Source: JAPOXR01 sp963662395 (lineage in GTDB: Bacteria > Pseudomonadota > Alphaproteobacteria > Rhodobacterales > Rhodobacteraceae). Taken from it: 64,000 nt of DNA. The position numbers and the translations under genes were made by a program. The notes under the pieces are model-generated. The model made no database searches, was not told the DNA's origin, and saw nothing but the letters and a program-made list of their open reading frames with translations. The stretch covers positions 2,046,001-2,110,000 of the forward strand of contig OY759511.1 of assembly GCA_963662395.1 (NCBI GenBank), in the 5' to 3' direction. Below, one piece after another: positions 18,923 to 28,451 of the stretch (position 1 is the first letter of the stretch; each line of letters opens with the position of its first letter).

Positions 18923-18956
18923 TTCTGTCTCACTATCTTCCGGACGGGCCCCAAGC

Positions 18957-21900
18957 CTATTCGGGATCCCGCTGGATCAGTTCCATGTTCAATCCCAGGC
19001 CGCGGACTTCCTTGACCAGGACATTGAAGCTCTCCGGTATACCGGTTTCGAAATTGTCTTCACCCTTGACGATGGATTCGTAGACCTTGGTCCGGCCGGA
19101 CACGTCATCGGCCTTGACGGTCAGCATCTCCTGCAGGGTGTAGGCAGCGCCATACGCTTCCAGCGCCCAGACCTCCATCTCGCCGAATCTCTGGCCGCCG
19201 AACTGGGCCTTGCCGCCCAGGGGCTGCTGGGTGACCAGGCTGTACGGACCGGTCGACCTCGCATGAATCTTGTCATCGACCAGGTGGTGCAGCTTGAGCA
19301 GGTATTTCATGCCGACGGTCACCGGTCGCGCGAATTGTTCACCGGTCCGGCCGTCATGGAGCACCGACTGGCCGGACATCTCGAAACCGGCCCGGCTCAG
19401 CGCCTCGTCGACATCGGACTCCCGCGCACCGTCGAATACCGGCGTGGCAATCGGAACCCCCGAGGTCACGTTCTGCGCGGCATCGGCGAGTTCCAGATCG
19501 TTGAGCGGTGCAATCTCGTCCTGGTAGGTGTCCGAACCATACGCGTTCTCCATCGCCATCCTGACCGGTTTCAGATCGCCATCCTGCCGGAAATTCTCGA
19601 GCGCCTCGTTGACGGACAACCCAAGGCCCCGGGCCGCCCATCCCATATGCGTCTCCAGGATCTGTCCGACATTCATCCGCGATGGAACACCCAGCGGATT
19701 GAGCACGATGTCCACTGGCATGCCGTCGGCGAGGAACGGCATGTCCTCCATCGGCACCACCTTGGAGACCACGCCCTTGTTGCCATGCCGGCCGGCCATC
19801 TTGTCGCCCGGCTGCAGCTTCCTCTTGACGGCGATGTAGACCTTGACCTTGTTCATCACCCCTGGTGGCAGGTCATCGCCGCGCTGGATCTTTTCGACCT
19901 TGTCCTTGAACCGGTCCTCCAGCGCGCCCTTCTGGACATTGAACTGGGAATGCAGCGCCTCCTGTTCCCGGGCGCTTTCCTCGTCGTCAATGGCGAGTTG
20001 CCACCACTGGCCACGCGAGAGCGGTGCAAGCACCTCCTCGGTGACAACCGTGTTCCGCTTCACCGATTTCGGACCCCGCAACGCGGTCTTGCCCATGATC
20101 AGCGTCTTGAGCCGGGCATAGATGTTCCGCTCGAGGATCGCCAGCTCGTCATCATGGTCACGAGTGAGCTGGGCAATTTCCTCCCGCTCGATCTGGATCG
20201 CCCGCTCATCCTTTTCGATCCCGTGCCGGTTGAAGACCCGGACCTCGACCACCGTCCCGTAATCGCCGGCCGGCAGCCGCAGCGACGTGTCACGCACATC
20301 CGAGGCCTTCTCGCCGAAGATTGCCCGCAACAGTTTCTCCTCGGGGGTCATCGGCGATTCACCCTTCGGCGTGATCTTGCCGACCAGGATGTCGCCAGGG
20401 CCGACCTGGGCGCCGATATAGACGATACCGGCCTCGTCGAGGTTGCACAGCGCATCCTCGCCGACATTGGGAATGTCGCGGGTAATCTCCTCCGGTCCGA
20501 GCTTGGTATCCCTCGCATCCACCTCGAATTCGTCGATATGGATCGAGGTGAAGACATCATCGCGGGCGATGCGCTCCGATATCAGCACCGAATCCTCGAA
20601 ATTGTAGCCATTCCACGGCATGAACGCGACCAGCACGTTCTTGCCGAGAGCAAGCTCGCCCAAATCGGTGGACGGGCCGTCGGCAATCACCTCGCCCTTC
20701 TCGACCCTGTCGCCGACATTCACCAGCGGCCGCTGGTTGATGCAGGTGTTCTGGTTGGATCTCTGGAACTTGCGAAGCCGGAAGATGTCGACACCGGGAT
20801 CTCCCGGCTCCAGCTCCTCGGTCACCCGGATGACGATCCTGGTTGCATCCACCTGGTCAATCACCCCGGCCCGCCTGGCGGTAATCGCCGCCCCTGAATC
20901 CCTGGCCACGACCGATTCGATCCCGGTTCCGACAAAGGGAGCCTCGGCCCGCAACAGCGGCACTGCCTGCCGCTGCATGTTCGAGCCCATCAACGCCCGG
21001 TTGGCGTCGTTGTTTTCGAGGAACGGAATCAGCGATGCCGCTACCGAGACAAGCTGCTTGGGCGAGACGTCGATCAGGTCGACGGTCTCGCGGGGGCTGA
21101 ACTTGAACTCGCCCTCCCGCCGGGTCGACACGATTTCATTCTGGAAGCGCCCATCCTCGTTCAGCTTCGCATTGGCCTGGGCGATGGTGTGCCGCATTTC
21201 CTCGGTAGCCGAGATATACTCGACCTCGTCGCTGACCGTGCCGTCGACGACCTTCCGGTACGGAGATTCGATGAACCCGTACTTGTTGACCTTCGAAAAG
21301 GTCGCCAGCGAATTGATCAGGCCGATATTCGGCCCTTCCGGAGTTTCGACCGGGCAAATCCGGCCGTAATGGGTCGGGTGCACGTCCCGGACCTCGAACC
21401 CGGCCCGCTCCCTGGTCAGGCCGCCCGGGCCGAGGGCAGACAGGCGCCGCTTGTGGGTCACCTCCGACAACGGGTTGGTCTGGTCCATGAATTGTGCCAA
21501 CTGCGAGGATCCGAAAAACTCGCGGACCGCGGCGGCAACCGGCTTGGAATTGATCAGGTCCTGCGGCATGACGGTATCGATCTCGACCGAGCTCATGCGC
21601 TCCCTGATCATCCTCTCCATGCGCACCAGGCCGATCCGGTACTGGTTCTCCATGAGTTCGCCGACCGACCTGACCCGGCGATTGCCCAGATGATCAATGT
21701 CATCGATCTCGCCTTTGCCATCCTTCAGGTCGACCAGCGCCCTGATGCACTCGACGAAATCCTCGCGCCGGAGAGTTCTCTGGCTGTCCTCGGCGTCCAG
21801 CCGCAGGCGCATGTTCATCTTGACCCTGCCCACCGCCGACAAATCGTAGCGGTCAGGGTCGCCAAACAGCTGGTCGAACATGGCTTCGGCCGTCTCCTCG

Positions 21901-23099
21901 GTGGCCGGCTCGCCTGGCCGAAGGATCCGGTAGATATCCTGCAGGGCAGAACTTCGATCACGATTCTTGTCGATCGCCATGGTATTGCGGATGTACGGCC
22001 CGACAGTGACCCCGTCGATATCCAGCACCGGGATGTCGGTCACTCCATGATCGAGCAGCACTTTCAGCGTTCCGCCGACCAACTCGCCATCCTTGTTTCT
22101 TTCGATGGTGATCTCGTCGCCGGCCTCGACCCAGATCTCGCCGATCTCCTCGTCGATGATATCGCTGGCGACGTAGCGGCCGGCAATCCTGGCATAGGGG
22201 ACCATGACTTCCGTGACCGTCGGTTTCTCGACCCATTGCTTGACCCGGCGCGGGGTGACCTTCTTGCCGGCAGGTGCAATCACCGAACCGTCGGTGGCCC
22301 TGATATCCTCGGGCGGAGTCACGTTCTTGAGTCTCTCCGGGAAGAAGCTGGTGATCCATTCCTCGCCATTCTCGGCAAGGCGGAATGACACCGTGTCGTA
22401 ATAGGTATCCAGCATCTCCTCCTGGTCGAAACCGAGGGCGTAGAGGAGCGTGGTCACCGGCAGCTTCCGGCGCCGGTCGATGCGCACATGGACAATGTCC
22501 TTGGCATCGAATTCGAAATCGACCCAGGAGCCCCGATACGGGATCACCCGGCATGCATAGAGGATCTTTCCGGACGAGTGGGACTTGCCCTTGTCATGAT
22601 CGAAGAAGACGCCGGGCGAGCGATGCATCTGCGACACCACCACCCGTTCGGTTCCCTTGATGATGAAAGTGCCGTTCTTGGTCATGAGCGGCATGTCGCC
22701 CATGAAGACATCCTGCTCCTTGATGTCCTTGACCTCGCGGGCCTCGGTTTCCTCGTCGACATCAAACACCACCAGCTGCAGCTTCACCTTCATCGGCGCC
22801 GCGTAGGTCATGTCCCGTTGCTGACATTCCTCGACATCGTATTTGGGCGGCTCGAGCCGGTAGCTCCGGAAGACGAGCTGGGCGGTCTCGTTGTAGTCGC
22901 TGATCGGAAACACCGACTGGAACACGCCGCGAATTCCTTCGCCATCCGCGTGCTCCTCGCCATCACCGGAATTCAGAAACAGGTCATATGAACTCTTCTG
23001 GACCTCGATGAGGTTTGGCATCTTGATGACTTCGCGGATCTTTCCGTATTTGCGCCGGATCCGCCGCCTGCCTGCCGCCGTTGATGCTGTATGAATCAT
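18957..23099 (-). CDS. rpoB: DNA-directed RNA polymerase subunit beta
   Basis: The start at 23099 gives MIHTASTAAGRRRIRRKYGK and a 1380-residue protein, typical of Alphaproteobacteria. An open frame continues 114 codons upstream through the rplL-rpoB gap without homology. The rifampicin region reads GSSQLAQFMDQTNPLSEVTH then KRRLSALGPGGLTRERAGFE. Key Gln, Asp, His and Ser positions of the cluster are wild type, and the residue after SSQL is Ala where E. coli has Ser. Later landmarks are NGYNFEDSVLISERIA and KLQPGDKMAGRHGNKGVVSK. Confidence 0.98.
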   Translation of the reverse strand: MIHTASTAAGRRRIRRKYGKIREVIKMPNLIEVQKSSYDLFLNSGDGEEHADGEGIRGVFQSVFPISDYNETAQLVFRSYRLEPPKYDVEECQQRDMTYAAPMKVKLQLVVFDVDEETEAREVKDIKEQDVFMGDMPLMTKNGTFIIKGTERVVVSQMHRSPGVFFDHDKGKSHSSGKILYACRVIPYRGSWVDFEFDAKDIVHVRIDRRRKLPVTTLLYALGFDQEEMLDTYYDTVSFRLAENGEEWITSFFPERLKNVTPPEDIRATDGSVIAPAGKKVTPRRVKQWVEKPTVTEVMVPYARIAGRYVASDIIDEEIGEIWVEAGDEITIERNKDGELVGGTLKVLLDHGVTDIPVLDIDGVTVGPYIRNTMAIDKNRDRSSALQDIYRILRPGEPATEETAEAMFDQLFGDPDRYDLSAVGRVKMNMRLRLDAEDSQRTLRREDFVECIRALVDLKDGKGEIDDIDHLGNRRVRSVGELMENQYRIGLVRMERMIRERMSSVEIDTVMPQDLINSKPVAAAVREFFGSSQLAQFMDQTNPLSEVTHKRRLSALGPGGLTRERAGFEVRDVHPTHYGRICPVETPEGPNIGLINSLATFSKVNKYGFIESPYRKVVDGTVSDEVEYISATEEMRHTIAQANAKLNEDGRFQNEIVSTRREGEFKFSPRETVDLIDVSPKQLVSVAASLIPFLENNDANRALMGSNMQRQAVPLLRAEAPFVGTGIESVVARDSGAAITARRAGVIDQVDATRIVIRVTEELEPGDPGVDIFRLRKFQRSNQNTCINQRPLVNVGDRVEKGEVIADGPSTDLGELALGKNVLVAFMPWNGYNFEDSVLISERIARDDVFTSIHIDEFEVDARDTKLGPEEITRDIPNVGEDALCNLDEAGIVYIGAQVGPGDILVGKITPKGESPMTPEEKLLRAIFGEKASDVRDTSLRLPAGDYGTVVEVRVFNRHGIEKDERAIQIEREEIAQLTRDHDDELAILERNIYARLKTLIMGKTALRGPKSVKRNTVVTEEVLAPLSRGQWWQLAIDDEESAREQEALHSQFNVQKGALEDRFKDKVEKIQRGDDLPPGVMNKVKVYIAVKRKLQPGDKMAGRHGNKGVVSKVVPMEDMPFLADGMPVDIVLNPLGVPSRMNVGQILETHMGWAARGLGLSVNEALENFRQDGDLKPVRMAMENAYGSDTYQDEIAPLNDLELADAAQNVTSGVPIATPVFDGARESDVDEALSRAGFEMSGQSVLHDGRTGEQFARPVTVGMKYLLKLHHLVDDKIHARSTGPYSLVTQQPLGGKAQFGGQRFGEMEVWALEAYGAAYTLQEMLTVKADDVSGRTKVYESIVKGEDNFETGIPESFNVLVKEVRGLGLNMELIQRDPE

Positions 23100-23273
23100 G
23101 GGTGAATTGCCTTTGGTGAATCCCACAGACGATACCCGCCGGGCAGGCGGCATCGTGAGTCGCCATGTAACTTCCCGGCCCAATTCCTGCAGACCCTGCC
23201 AACGGTCTGCCCCCGGGCCGTCCATCGCCGCAAGGAGGCCGCCGGATGGCGAGCCTTCCCGGGATGGGAGTAT

Positions 23274-23298
23274 CCGGGGCGGCAGCCTGCCGCCCCGG
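23274..23298 (-). promoter_or_regulatory. GC-rich hairpin in the rplL-rpoB gap (attenuator or processing site)
   Basis: CCGGGGCGGCAG and its complement CTGCCGCCCCGG are separated by one base, giving a very stable hairpin about 25 nt past the rplL stop and 175 nt before rpoB. There is no T-run. In E. coli this gap holds a partial terminator and an RNase III site; an equivalent role here is inferred from position only. The rest of the 223-bp gap shows nothing else clear. Confidence 0.45.
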
Positions 23299-23322
23299 TT
23301 GCGTGTGTTCCGGTGTCTCCGG

Positions 23323-23709
23323 CTACTGGATCTCGACTTCCGCCCCGATTCCCTCGAGCTTGGCCTTGATTTCCTCTGCCTCTTCCTTCGAAACACCTTC
23401 CTTGACTGCCTTGCCGCCGGCCTCGACCAGATCCTTGGCATCCTTCAGCCCCAGGCCGGTCAGGACCCTGACCTCCTTGATCACCGGCACCTTCTGGCCG
23501 CCGGCAGCCTTCAGAATGACATCGAATTCCGTCTGTTCCTCGGCCGCCTCGGCATCCGGACCGCCGTCTCCGGCTGGTCCTGCCATCATGACCGCCCCGC
23601 CGGCGGCCGGTTCAATGCCATACTCATCCTTGAGAATGGTCTTGAGTTCCTGGGCTTCCAGAAGCGTCAGTCCGACGATTTCCTCGGCCAGTTTTTTCAG
23701 ATCTGCCAT
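23323..23709 (-). CDS. rplL: 50S ribosomal protein L7/L12
   Basis: L7/L12 forms the stalk that recruits translational GTPases. The 128-residue product begins MADLKKLAEEIVGLTLLEAQ. It has an Ala/Gly-rich hinge (PAAGGAVMMAGPAGDGGPDA) and the globular domain with KVPVIKEVRVLTGLGLKDAK and DLVEAGGKAVKEGVSKEEAE. Confidence 0.97.
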   Translation of the reverse strand: MADLKKLAEEIVGLTLLEAQELKTILKDEYGIEPAAGGAVMMAGPAGDGGPDAEAAEEQTEFDVILKAAGGQKVPVIKEVRVLTGLGLKDAKDLVEAGGKAVKEGVSKEEAEEIKAKLEGIGAEVEIQ

Positions 23710-23781
23710 TTGCTTGTTCCTGTATCCTTGGATGTGGCTAGGTGCGTTACGGTCGAACCGTACGCCGCCCCTGTTGCCGGT

Positions 23782-24297
23782 CTAGGCCGCCTGTTGCTCC
23801 TCGATCGTGCTCAGGACGCCGGCAATGGCTGAAGCCGGAGCACCGATTGCCCCGGCAACCTGCGAAGCAGGGGCCAGAATGCAGCCGACCAGCGAGGCAA
23901 GAAGTTCTTCCCTCGAAGGCATCGCTGCCACCGATTTCACACCTGCGGCATCCAGAACCGAATCGCCTACTGCGCCGCCGAGAACCACGAGTTTCCTGTT
24001 GGTCCTGGCGTAATCCTCCACCACCTTGGCGGCGGTGACCGGATCCTCCGAATAGGCAAGGACTGTCATGCCGTTCAGATATGCGGCAACGCCTTCGCAT
24101 TGCCGGTCCTTGAGTGCGATCTTGGTGAGCCTGTTCTTGGCGACCCGGACGGAGCCCCCGGCTGAACGCATGCGTCCCCGGAAATCCTCCATGTCGGCAA
24201 CCGTGAGGCCGGTGTATTGCGCGATCACAACAACACCTGAGCTTTCGAAGATCTGGCCAAGCTGATCGACCACCTGTTCTTTTCGGGCTCTGTCCAC
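23782..24297 (-). CDS. rplJ: 50S ribosomal protein L10
   Basis: L10 anchors the L7/L12 stalk. I chose a GTG start at 24297: it gives the family N-terminus (M)DRARKEQVVDQLGQIFESSG and has a GGAG Shine-Dalgarno 9-12 nt upstream. The longer frame to 24480 adds unrelated residues. The product is 171 residues with FRGRMRSAGGSVRVAKNRLT, and its C-terminal helix ends AIAGVLSTIEEQQAA. A gap of 72 bp separates it from rplL. Confidence 0.93.
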   Translation of the reverse strand: MDRARKEQVVDQLGQIFESSGVVVIAQYTGLTVADMEDFRGRMRSAGGSVRVAKNRLTKIALKDRQCEGVAAYLNGMTVLAYSEDPVTAAKVVEDYARTNRKLVVLGGAVGDSVLDAAGVKSVAAMPSREELLASLVGCILAPASQVAGAIGAPASAIAGVLSTIEEQQAA

Positions 24298-24556
24298 GGT
24301 TTCTCTCCAGTTCAGGGAGGGGAAGCCCCTCCGGCTCGGTTTTGCCGGCCAATGCCGGCCTTCGGTCCTCGACTCAGGGTCCGAAAAGTCCCGCCCGAAA
24401 GCAGCGCTTCCGCGTGTTCCATTCGATTCCCGTCTCAGGCAGGATTTGCACTCCGGGCCCAGGGACCCTCGGAAACCCACCGTCTCGGACAGCCCAGCGA
24501 ACCCTCAGCGGCCCGCTGGATTCCATGCCCGCGCACCACGGGCAACAGAATCTCCC
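24298..24556 (-). ncRNA. Putative L10 leader upstream of rplJ
   Basis: The 259-nt gap between rplA and rplJ is where L10(L12)4 binds its own mRNA in many bacteria. On the minus strand it contains CAAATCCTGCCTGAGACGGG, which looks like the kink-turn side of an L10-type leader. A GAGGGG-CTT-CCCCTC hairpin and a GCCGGCATTGGCCGGC palindrome then follow just before the Shine-Dalgarno. The assignment rests on position and motif appearance, not a covariance search. Confidence 0.5.
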
Positions 24557-25255
24557 TTATCGTTCTCCTGCCGACGCAATATCGACGGACACACCCGGCC
24601 CCATCGTGGAGCTTAGTGAAATCTTCCTGATGTACTTTCCCTTGGCGCCGGTCGGTTTTGCCCTGCTGACGGCGCTGACGAACGCCCTGACATTCTCCGA
24701 CAGGCTGTCATCTTCAAAGCTTACCTTGCCGACACCGGCATGAATGACTCCCGAACGCTCGACGCGAAACTGGACCTGGCCGCCCTTGGCGTTCTCGATT
24801 GCCTCGGCGAGATCATTGGTGACCGTTCCGACCCGCGGGTTCGGCATGAGGTTGCGGGGGCCGAGTATCCGGCCGAGCCTGCCAACCACCGGCATCATGT
24901 CCGGCGTGGCAATGCAGCGGTCGAAATTGATCTCGCCCTTCTGGACCGTCTCCATCAGGTCCTCGGCACCGACGATATCGGCACCGGCCTCGCGGGCTTC
25001 ATCCGCCTTGGCACCGCGGGCAAAGACCGCCACCCGGACCGTCTTTCCGGTGCCATTGGGAAGCTTCACCGTGCCACGCACCATCTGGTCGGCATGACGG
25101 GGGTCCACGCCGAGATTCATGGCAATCTCGACCGTCTCGGAAAACTTCACCCTGGAGTTTTCCTTGATCAGCGCCACCGCCTCCTCGACCGGAAGTTCCG
25201 ACTTGCCGCTGAATGCCTCGCGGGCCGTCCGCAAACGCTTACCGACTCTTGCCAT
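24557..25255 (-). CDS. rplA: 50S ribosomal protein L1
   Basis: L1 forms the mobile stalk near the E site and represses the L11-L1 mRNA in E. coli. The 232-residue product starts MARVGKRLRTAREAFSGKSE and has NLGVDPRHADQMVRGTVKLP and MPVVGRLGRILGPRNLMPNP. It ends with MGPGVSVDIASAGER. The gap from rplK is 5 bp. Confidence 0.97.
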   Translation of the reverse strand: MARVGKRLRTAREAFSGKSELPVEEAVALIKENSRVKFSETVEIAMNLGVDPRHADQMVRGTVKLPNGTGKTVRVAVFARGAKADEAREAGADIVGAEDLMETVQKGEINFDRCIATPDMMPVVGRLGRILGPRNLMPNPRVGTVTNDLAEAIENAKGGQVQFRVERSGVIHAGVGKVSFEDDSLSENVRAFVSAVSRAKPTGAKGKYIRKISLSSTMGPGVSVDIASAGER

Positions 25256-25260
25256 TTGAA

Positions 25261-25689
25261 CTACCCCCTGATCTCGATGCCGATTGACCTTGCCGAACCC
25301 GCCACGACCTTCATCGCTGCATCGACATCATCCGTGTTCAGGTCCTTCATCTTCGCCTCGGCGATCTCGCGGACCTGTTTGCCGGTCACATACCCGATGG
25401 TTTCCCTGCCCGGGGTCTGCGAGCCACCGTCAAGGCCCGCCGCTTTCTTCAGGAAATACGATGCCGGCGGTGTCTTGATCTCGATGGCGAACGACTTGTC
25501 CTGGTACATGGTGATGACCGTGGGACAAGGAACGCCCGGTTCAATCTTCTGTGTCCTGGCATTGAACACCTTGCAGAACTCCATGATGTTGATGCCGCGC
25601 TGGCCCAGCGCGGGACCGACCGGCGGGGCCGGGTTTGCCTGTCCGGCCGGAACCTGAAGTTTCAGCGTCCCTGCGACTTTCTTTGCCAT
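25261..25689 (-). CDS. rplK: 50S ribosomal protein L11
   Basis: L11 forms the GTPase-associated centre with 23S rRNA. The 142-residue product starts MAKKVAGTLKLQVPAGQANP and includes PPVGPALGQRGINIMEFCKV and KTPPASYFLKKAAGLDGGSQ. The proline-rich N-terminal switch region is intact. Confidence 0.97.
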   Translation of the reverse strand: MAKKVAGTLKLQVPAGQANPAPPVGPALGQRGINIMEFCKVFNARTQKIEPGVPCPTVITMYQDKSFAIEIKTPPASYFLKKAAGLDGGSQTPGRETIGYVTGKQVREIAEAKMKDLNTDDVDAAMKVVAGSARSIGIEIRG

Positions 25690-25729
25690 CCGGCGCTCTC
25701 CCTAATCTTCCACGGGCAATTGCCCGGCT

Positions 25730-26263
25730 TCAAAGCTGCTTCGATACCTGCATGTATTCCAGGTCGACCGGCGTCGCCCGCCCGAATATCGAGACCGACA
25801 CCTTCAGCCGGGCCAGTTGTTCGTCGACCTCTTCCACCATGCCGGTGAATCCCTCGAACGGGCCAGAGGTCACGTTGACCATCTCGCCGACATCAAATGA
25901 CACCAGGTATTTCGGCTGTTCCGCACCCTTCTCCACCCGCTGGAGAATCACGCCGACCTCGTCATCGCTCATCGGCGATGGTCTGCCGGAGGCGCCGAGG
26001 AAACCGGTGACCCGGTTGACCGACTTGACCAGGTGATAGCCCTGGTCGGTCATTTCCATCTTCACCAGGACATATCCCGGCATGAAACGGCGCTCTTTCT
26101 GCACCTTCTTGCCGCGCCGGATTTCCGTGACCTGTTCCGTGGGAACCAGTACCTCCTCGAAATCCTCGGCCAGGGCGCTCTGAGCGGCCTTGGTGCGAAT
26201 CTGTTCGGCGACCCGGTTTTCGAAATTTGACAGCACGCTTATCGAATACCACTGCCTTGCCAT
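25730..26263 (-). CDS. nusG: Transcription termination/antitermination protein NusG
   Basis: NusG couples RNA polymerase to the ribosome through S10. The start at 26263 (MARQWYSISVLSNFENRVAE) has a GGAGGC Shine-Dalgarno. The 177-residue product has an NGN domain (RRFMPGYVLVKMEMTDQGYH) and a C-terminal KOW domain (VNVTSGPFEGFTGMVEEVDE). It is separated from secE by 264 bp. Confidence 0.96.
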   Translation of the reverse strand: MARQWYSISVLSNFENRVAEQIRTKAAQSALAEDFEEVLVPTEQVTEIRRGKKVQKERRFMPGYVLVKMEMTDQGYHLVKSVNRVTGFLGASGRPSPMSDDEVGVILQRVEKGAEQPKYLVSFDVGEMVNVTSGPFEGFTGMVEEVDEQLARLKVSVSIFGRATPVDLEYMQVSKQL

Positions 26264-26336
26264 TCGGCGTGCCTCCAATGTCAAGCCGCCGATTACGACG
26301 TGAGCGGCCCGGTCGTGTCTCGGCATCATGATGCAA

Positions 26337-26368
26337 CAAAAAAGAGCGCACGCATCAGTTCTGATGCG
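26337..26368 (-). terminator. Terminator-like hairpin between secE and nusG
   Basis: CGCATCAG and CTGATGCG (26351-26368) form a perfect inverted repeat. On the minus strand it is followed within about 8 nt by a run of six T residues (26338-26343). A GCG/CGC pair just outside can extend the stem towards the T-run. The surrounding gap of 264 bp holds no gene. Confidence 0.5.
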
Positions 26369-26527
26369 AAACGCGAATCAGTGAATGATGACCTATACAG
26401 TTGCCACCGGCGGTCTGTCAATTGTCATGAGGACGGCGATTCATCCGGAAATGACCGGCCCTGACTCGGGAAGAGTGCCGGGACGGACGCCCGTTGCAGC
26501 CGCGCCGCCGACCCGCAATTGGCAGGA

Positions 26528-26722
26528 TCAGAGAAAGTCCAGCAGGGTCGTGAGTCCGAACTGGATGATCTGGTCGATGAAAAAGAAGAATATCGAGGCA
26601 ACGGTGGCCATTGCGAAAACCATCGCCGTGGTGACCAGCAATTCCCTGCGGGTGGGCCAGACCACTTTCGAGACTTCCGACCGCACCTGCTGCATGAACT
26701 GAAATGGTGAGAGTCGTGCCAT
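26528..26722 (-). CDS. secE: Preprotein translocase subunit SecE
   Basis: SecE clamps SecY in the translocon. The 64-residue product starts MARLSPFQFMQQVRSEVSKV, followed by the conserved WPTRRELLVTTAMV and one transmembrane helix (VFAMATVASIFFFFIDQII). This is the single-helix form. The first visible gene of the superoperon is here; no tRNA-Trp gene was found upstream. Confidence 0.95.
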   Translation of the reverse strand: MARLSPFQFMQQVRSEVSKVVWPTRRELLVTTAMVFAMATVASIFFFFIDQIIQFGLTTLLDFL

Positions 26723-26752
26723 GTCTGCCCGTCGAGTTTGCAATGGAACCGC

Positions 26753-26781
26753 CAATTAGATTGTCACGCAAGGAGTTTCAA
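26753..26781 (-). promoter_or_regulatory. Candidate promoter for secE
   Basis: On the minus strand TTGAAA (26776-26781) and TAATTG (26753-26758) are 17 nt apart, about 30 nt before the secE start codon. Only the two hexamers and the spacing support this. Confidence 0.35.
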
Positions 26782-27465
26782 GGGTCACCGGACATTGAAC
26801 GCCGGCACCGCCGGCAGGCCCGCCGCTGCGACGAGCCAAGCGGAATTGAATTTCACCCTGCCGCGTCACTCATGGGCTTCATCTGGGCCGGGTGCGACGG
26901 CTGCAGGCGAACGCCACTCCGTCCCGAGGGATTGCCGGCAATAGTTTCGGAACATCCTGCAGCGGCAGTTGGATCGCGCGCAGGAGAAGAAGCGCCCGGC
27001 AGCGGCGGAACCTGCGGAGCCTTCCCCGCTTGCCTGGCGGCCGAACGGGTGGTGGACCCGATGCAGGCGAACGACCTGTCCTCGAACGGGGGCTGGGGAG
27101 GCGCTGTATTGCCTCAGGACGTTCCTCCAAATTCTCGAGACTGCGCCTTGTTTCATCTCCGGCCCATTATCCGGACAAGGATAGCTTCGTGCGCCAAACC
27201 GGATCCCGTGAAGGAATCCCGGCCGGATCCGAAGCCACGGAACGATGGCCCCCCGCCCGGCCCCTGATCTGCGAGACTCAACAGTTCTGCGGCGGCGCCA
27301 CCGACCACCGGAATTCATGCACTTGCCTGTTTCAAAAGACATCCCTTCTGCGAACGCCGCCCGGCCTACAGGCCCCGGCCAGGCGGGCGGAATCTTGTCC
27401 GTCTTCCTTGCTCTGATACCCGCGATCCCCTACGATCCTGCCAGGTCGATTGAGGAACAGACACC
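26782..27465. other. Gene-free stretch between secE and the recombinase relic
   Basis: About 680 bp of GC-rich DNA with overlapping open frames on both strands. None shows a recognisable domain, a good ribosome binding site or a plausible composition. I see no tRNA or clear repeat. It marks the left boundary of the accessory island. Confidence 0.5.
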
Positions 27466-27744
27466 ATGCTGGTCGGTTATGCCCGCGTCTCCACCATGGA
27501 TCAGAGCTCGGCGCTGCAGATGGGTGCGTTGCTCGACTTCCTGCGGCAAGGCGACACGCTGGTGGTGTGGAAGCTCTCCCGGCTGGCCAGATCGCTCACC
27601 CAGGTGATCAAGACCGCCGCCGATATCGGCGAGCGGGGTATCGCGCTGAAGGTGTTGGCGCAGAACATCGACACCGCCACACCGGGAGGGGCGGCTCTTT
27701 TTCCACATGACCGCCGCCTTCGACGAGTTCCAGCGCGAACTCAT
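27466..27744 (+). pseudogene. Serine recombinase (resolvase/invertase), 5' fragment
   Basis: MLVGYARVSTMDQSSALQMG is the catalytic N-terminus with the nucleophilic Ser of YARVST. The frame then jumps to ALLDFLRQGDTLVVWKLSRL, so about 25 residues usually found between are missing. A frameshift near 27690 puts the region encoding HMTAAFDEFQRELIRA in another frame. The gene is then cut by an IS5-family element at 27747. The 3' part resumes at 29936. Confidence 0.85.
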
Positions 27745-28451
27745 TAGGGCCTGTTGACAATCGACTTGCGAATCAGCCGCGCAGGTGCCGTTCCTGCCGC
27801 AAAGCACGTCGAAATGACGGCACGAGCAGGTGAGGCAGATGACGGATGAATGAAGACAGGACGGTGCTGACCGACGCCATGTGGGCGCGGATCGAGCCCG
27901 TGCTGCCCGGCAGGGCGACCGATTCCGGCGCCGCCCGGCAGTGGGCAGGCAGTTTCTCGAGGCGGTGCCGTGGCGGGCCCGCCGGATCGCCATGGCGTGA
28001 CGCACCGGAGCATTTCGGCAAGGAGGCGCATCTTCAGGCGCTTCCGCCGATGGGCACTGTTGGACATTTTCGAACAGGTTGCGGGCGAGCTCCCGGATGA
28101 GTTCGACCTCGAGCATGTCTTCGCCGATGGCACCATCGTGCAGGCACACCGGAAGGCGGCCGGCGCAAGGGGGGGACCTGCAAACAGGGTATCGGACGCT
28201 CGAGAGGCGGCCTGACCGGCAAGGTCGTGGCGGTGGTGGATGCGCTCGGCTGTCTCGTACGCTTCGTGATCCTTCCCGGACAGGCCCATGACCTTCTCGG
28301 AGTTCCGGCACTTCTCGGGGATCTCTCCTTCGGTGCCCTGATCGGCGACAAGGCATTCGATGCCGGCTGGCTGATCGAGGAGATCGAGGATAGCGGGGCA
28401 ATGGCGGTGATTCCTTCAGAGCGGAGGCGGACAGTGTCCCGGCATCATGAC

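Noticed and set aside
23100..23441. N-terminal extension of RpoB by 114 codons
   Set aside because: The extension is Arg/Ser-rich without homology and would include the hairpin in the rplL-rpoB gap; MIHTAS at 23099 fits the family better.
26723..26900. Expected tRNA-Trp gene upstream of secE
   Set aside because: No cloverleaf, CCA anticodon arm or T-loop consensus could be found in either strand by eye.
26892..27416. 174-codon frame between secE and the recombinase relic
   Set aside because: No recognisable motif, no ribosome site, and overlapping frames of equal length on the other strand.
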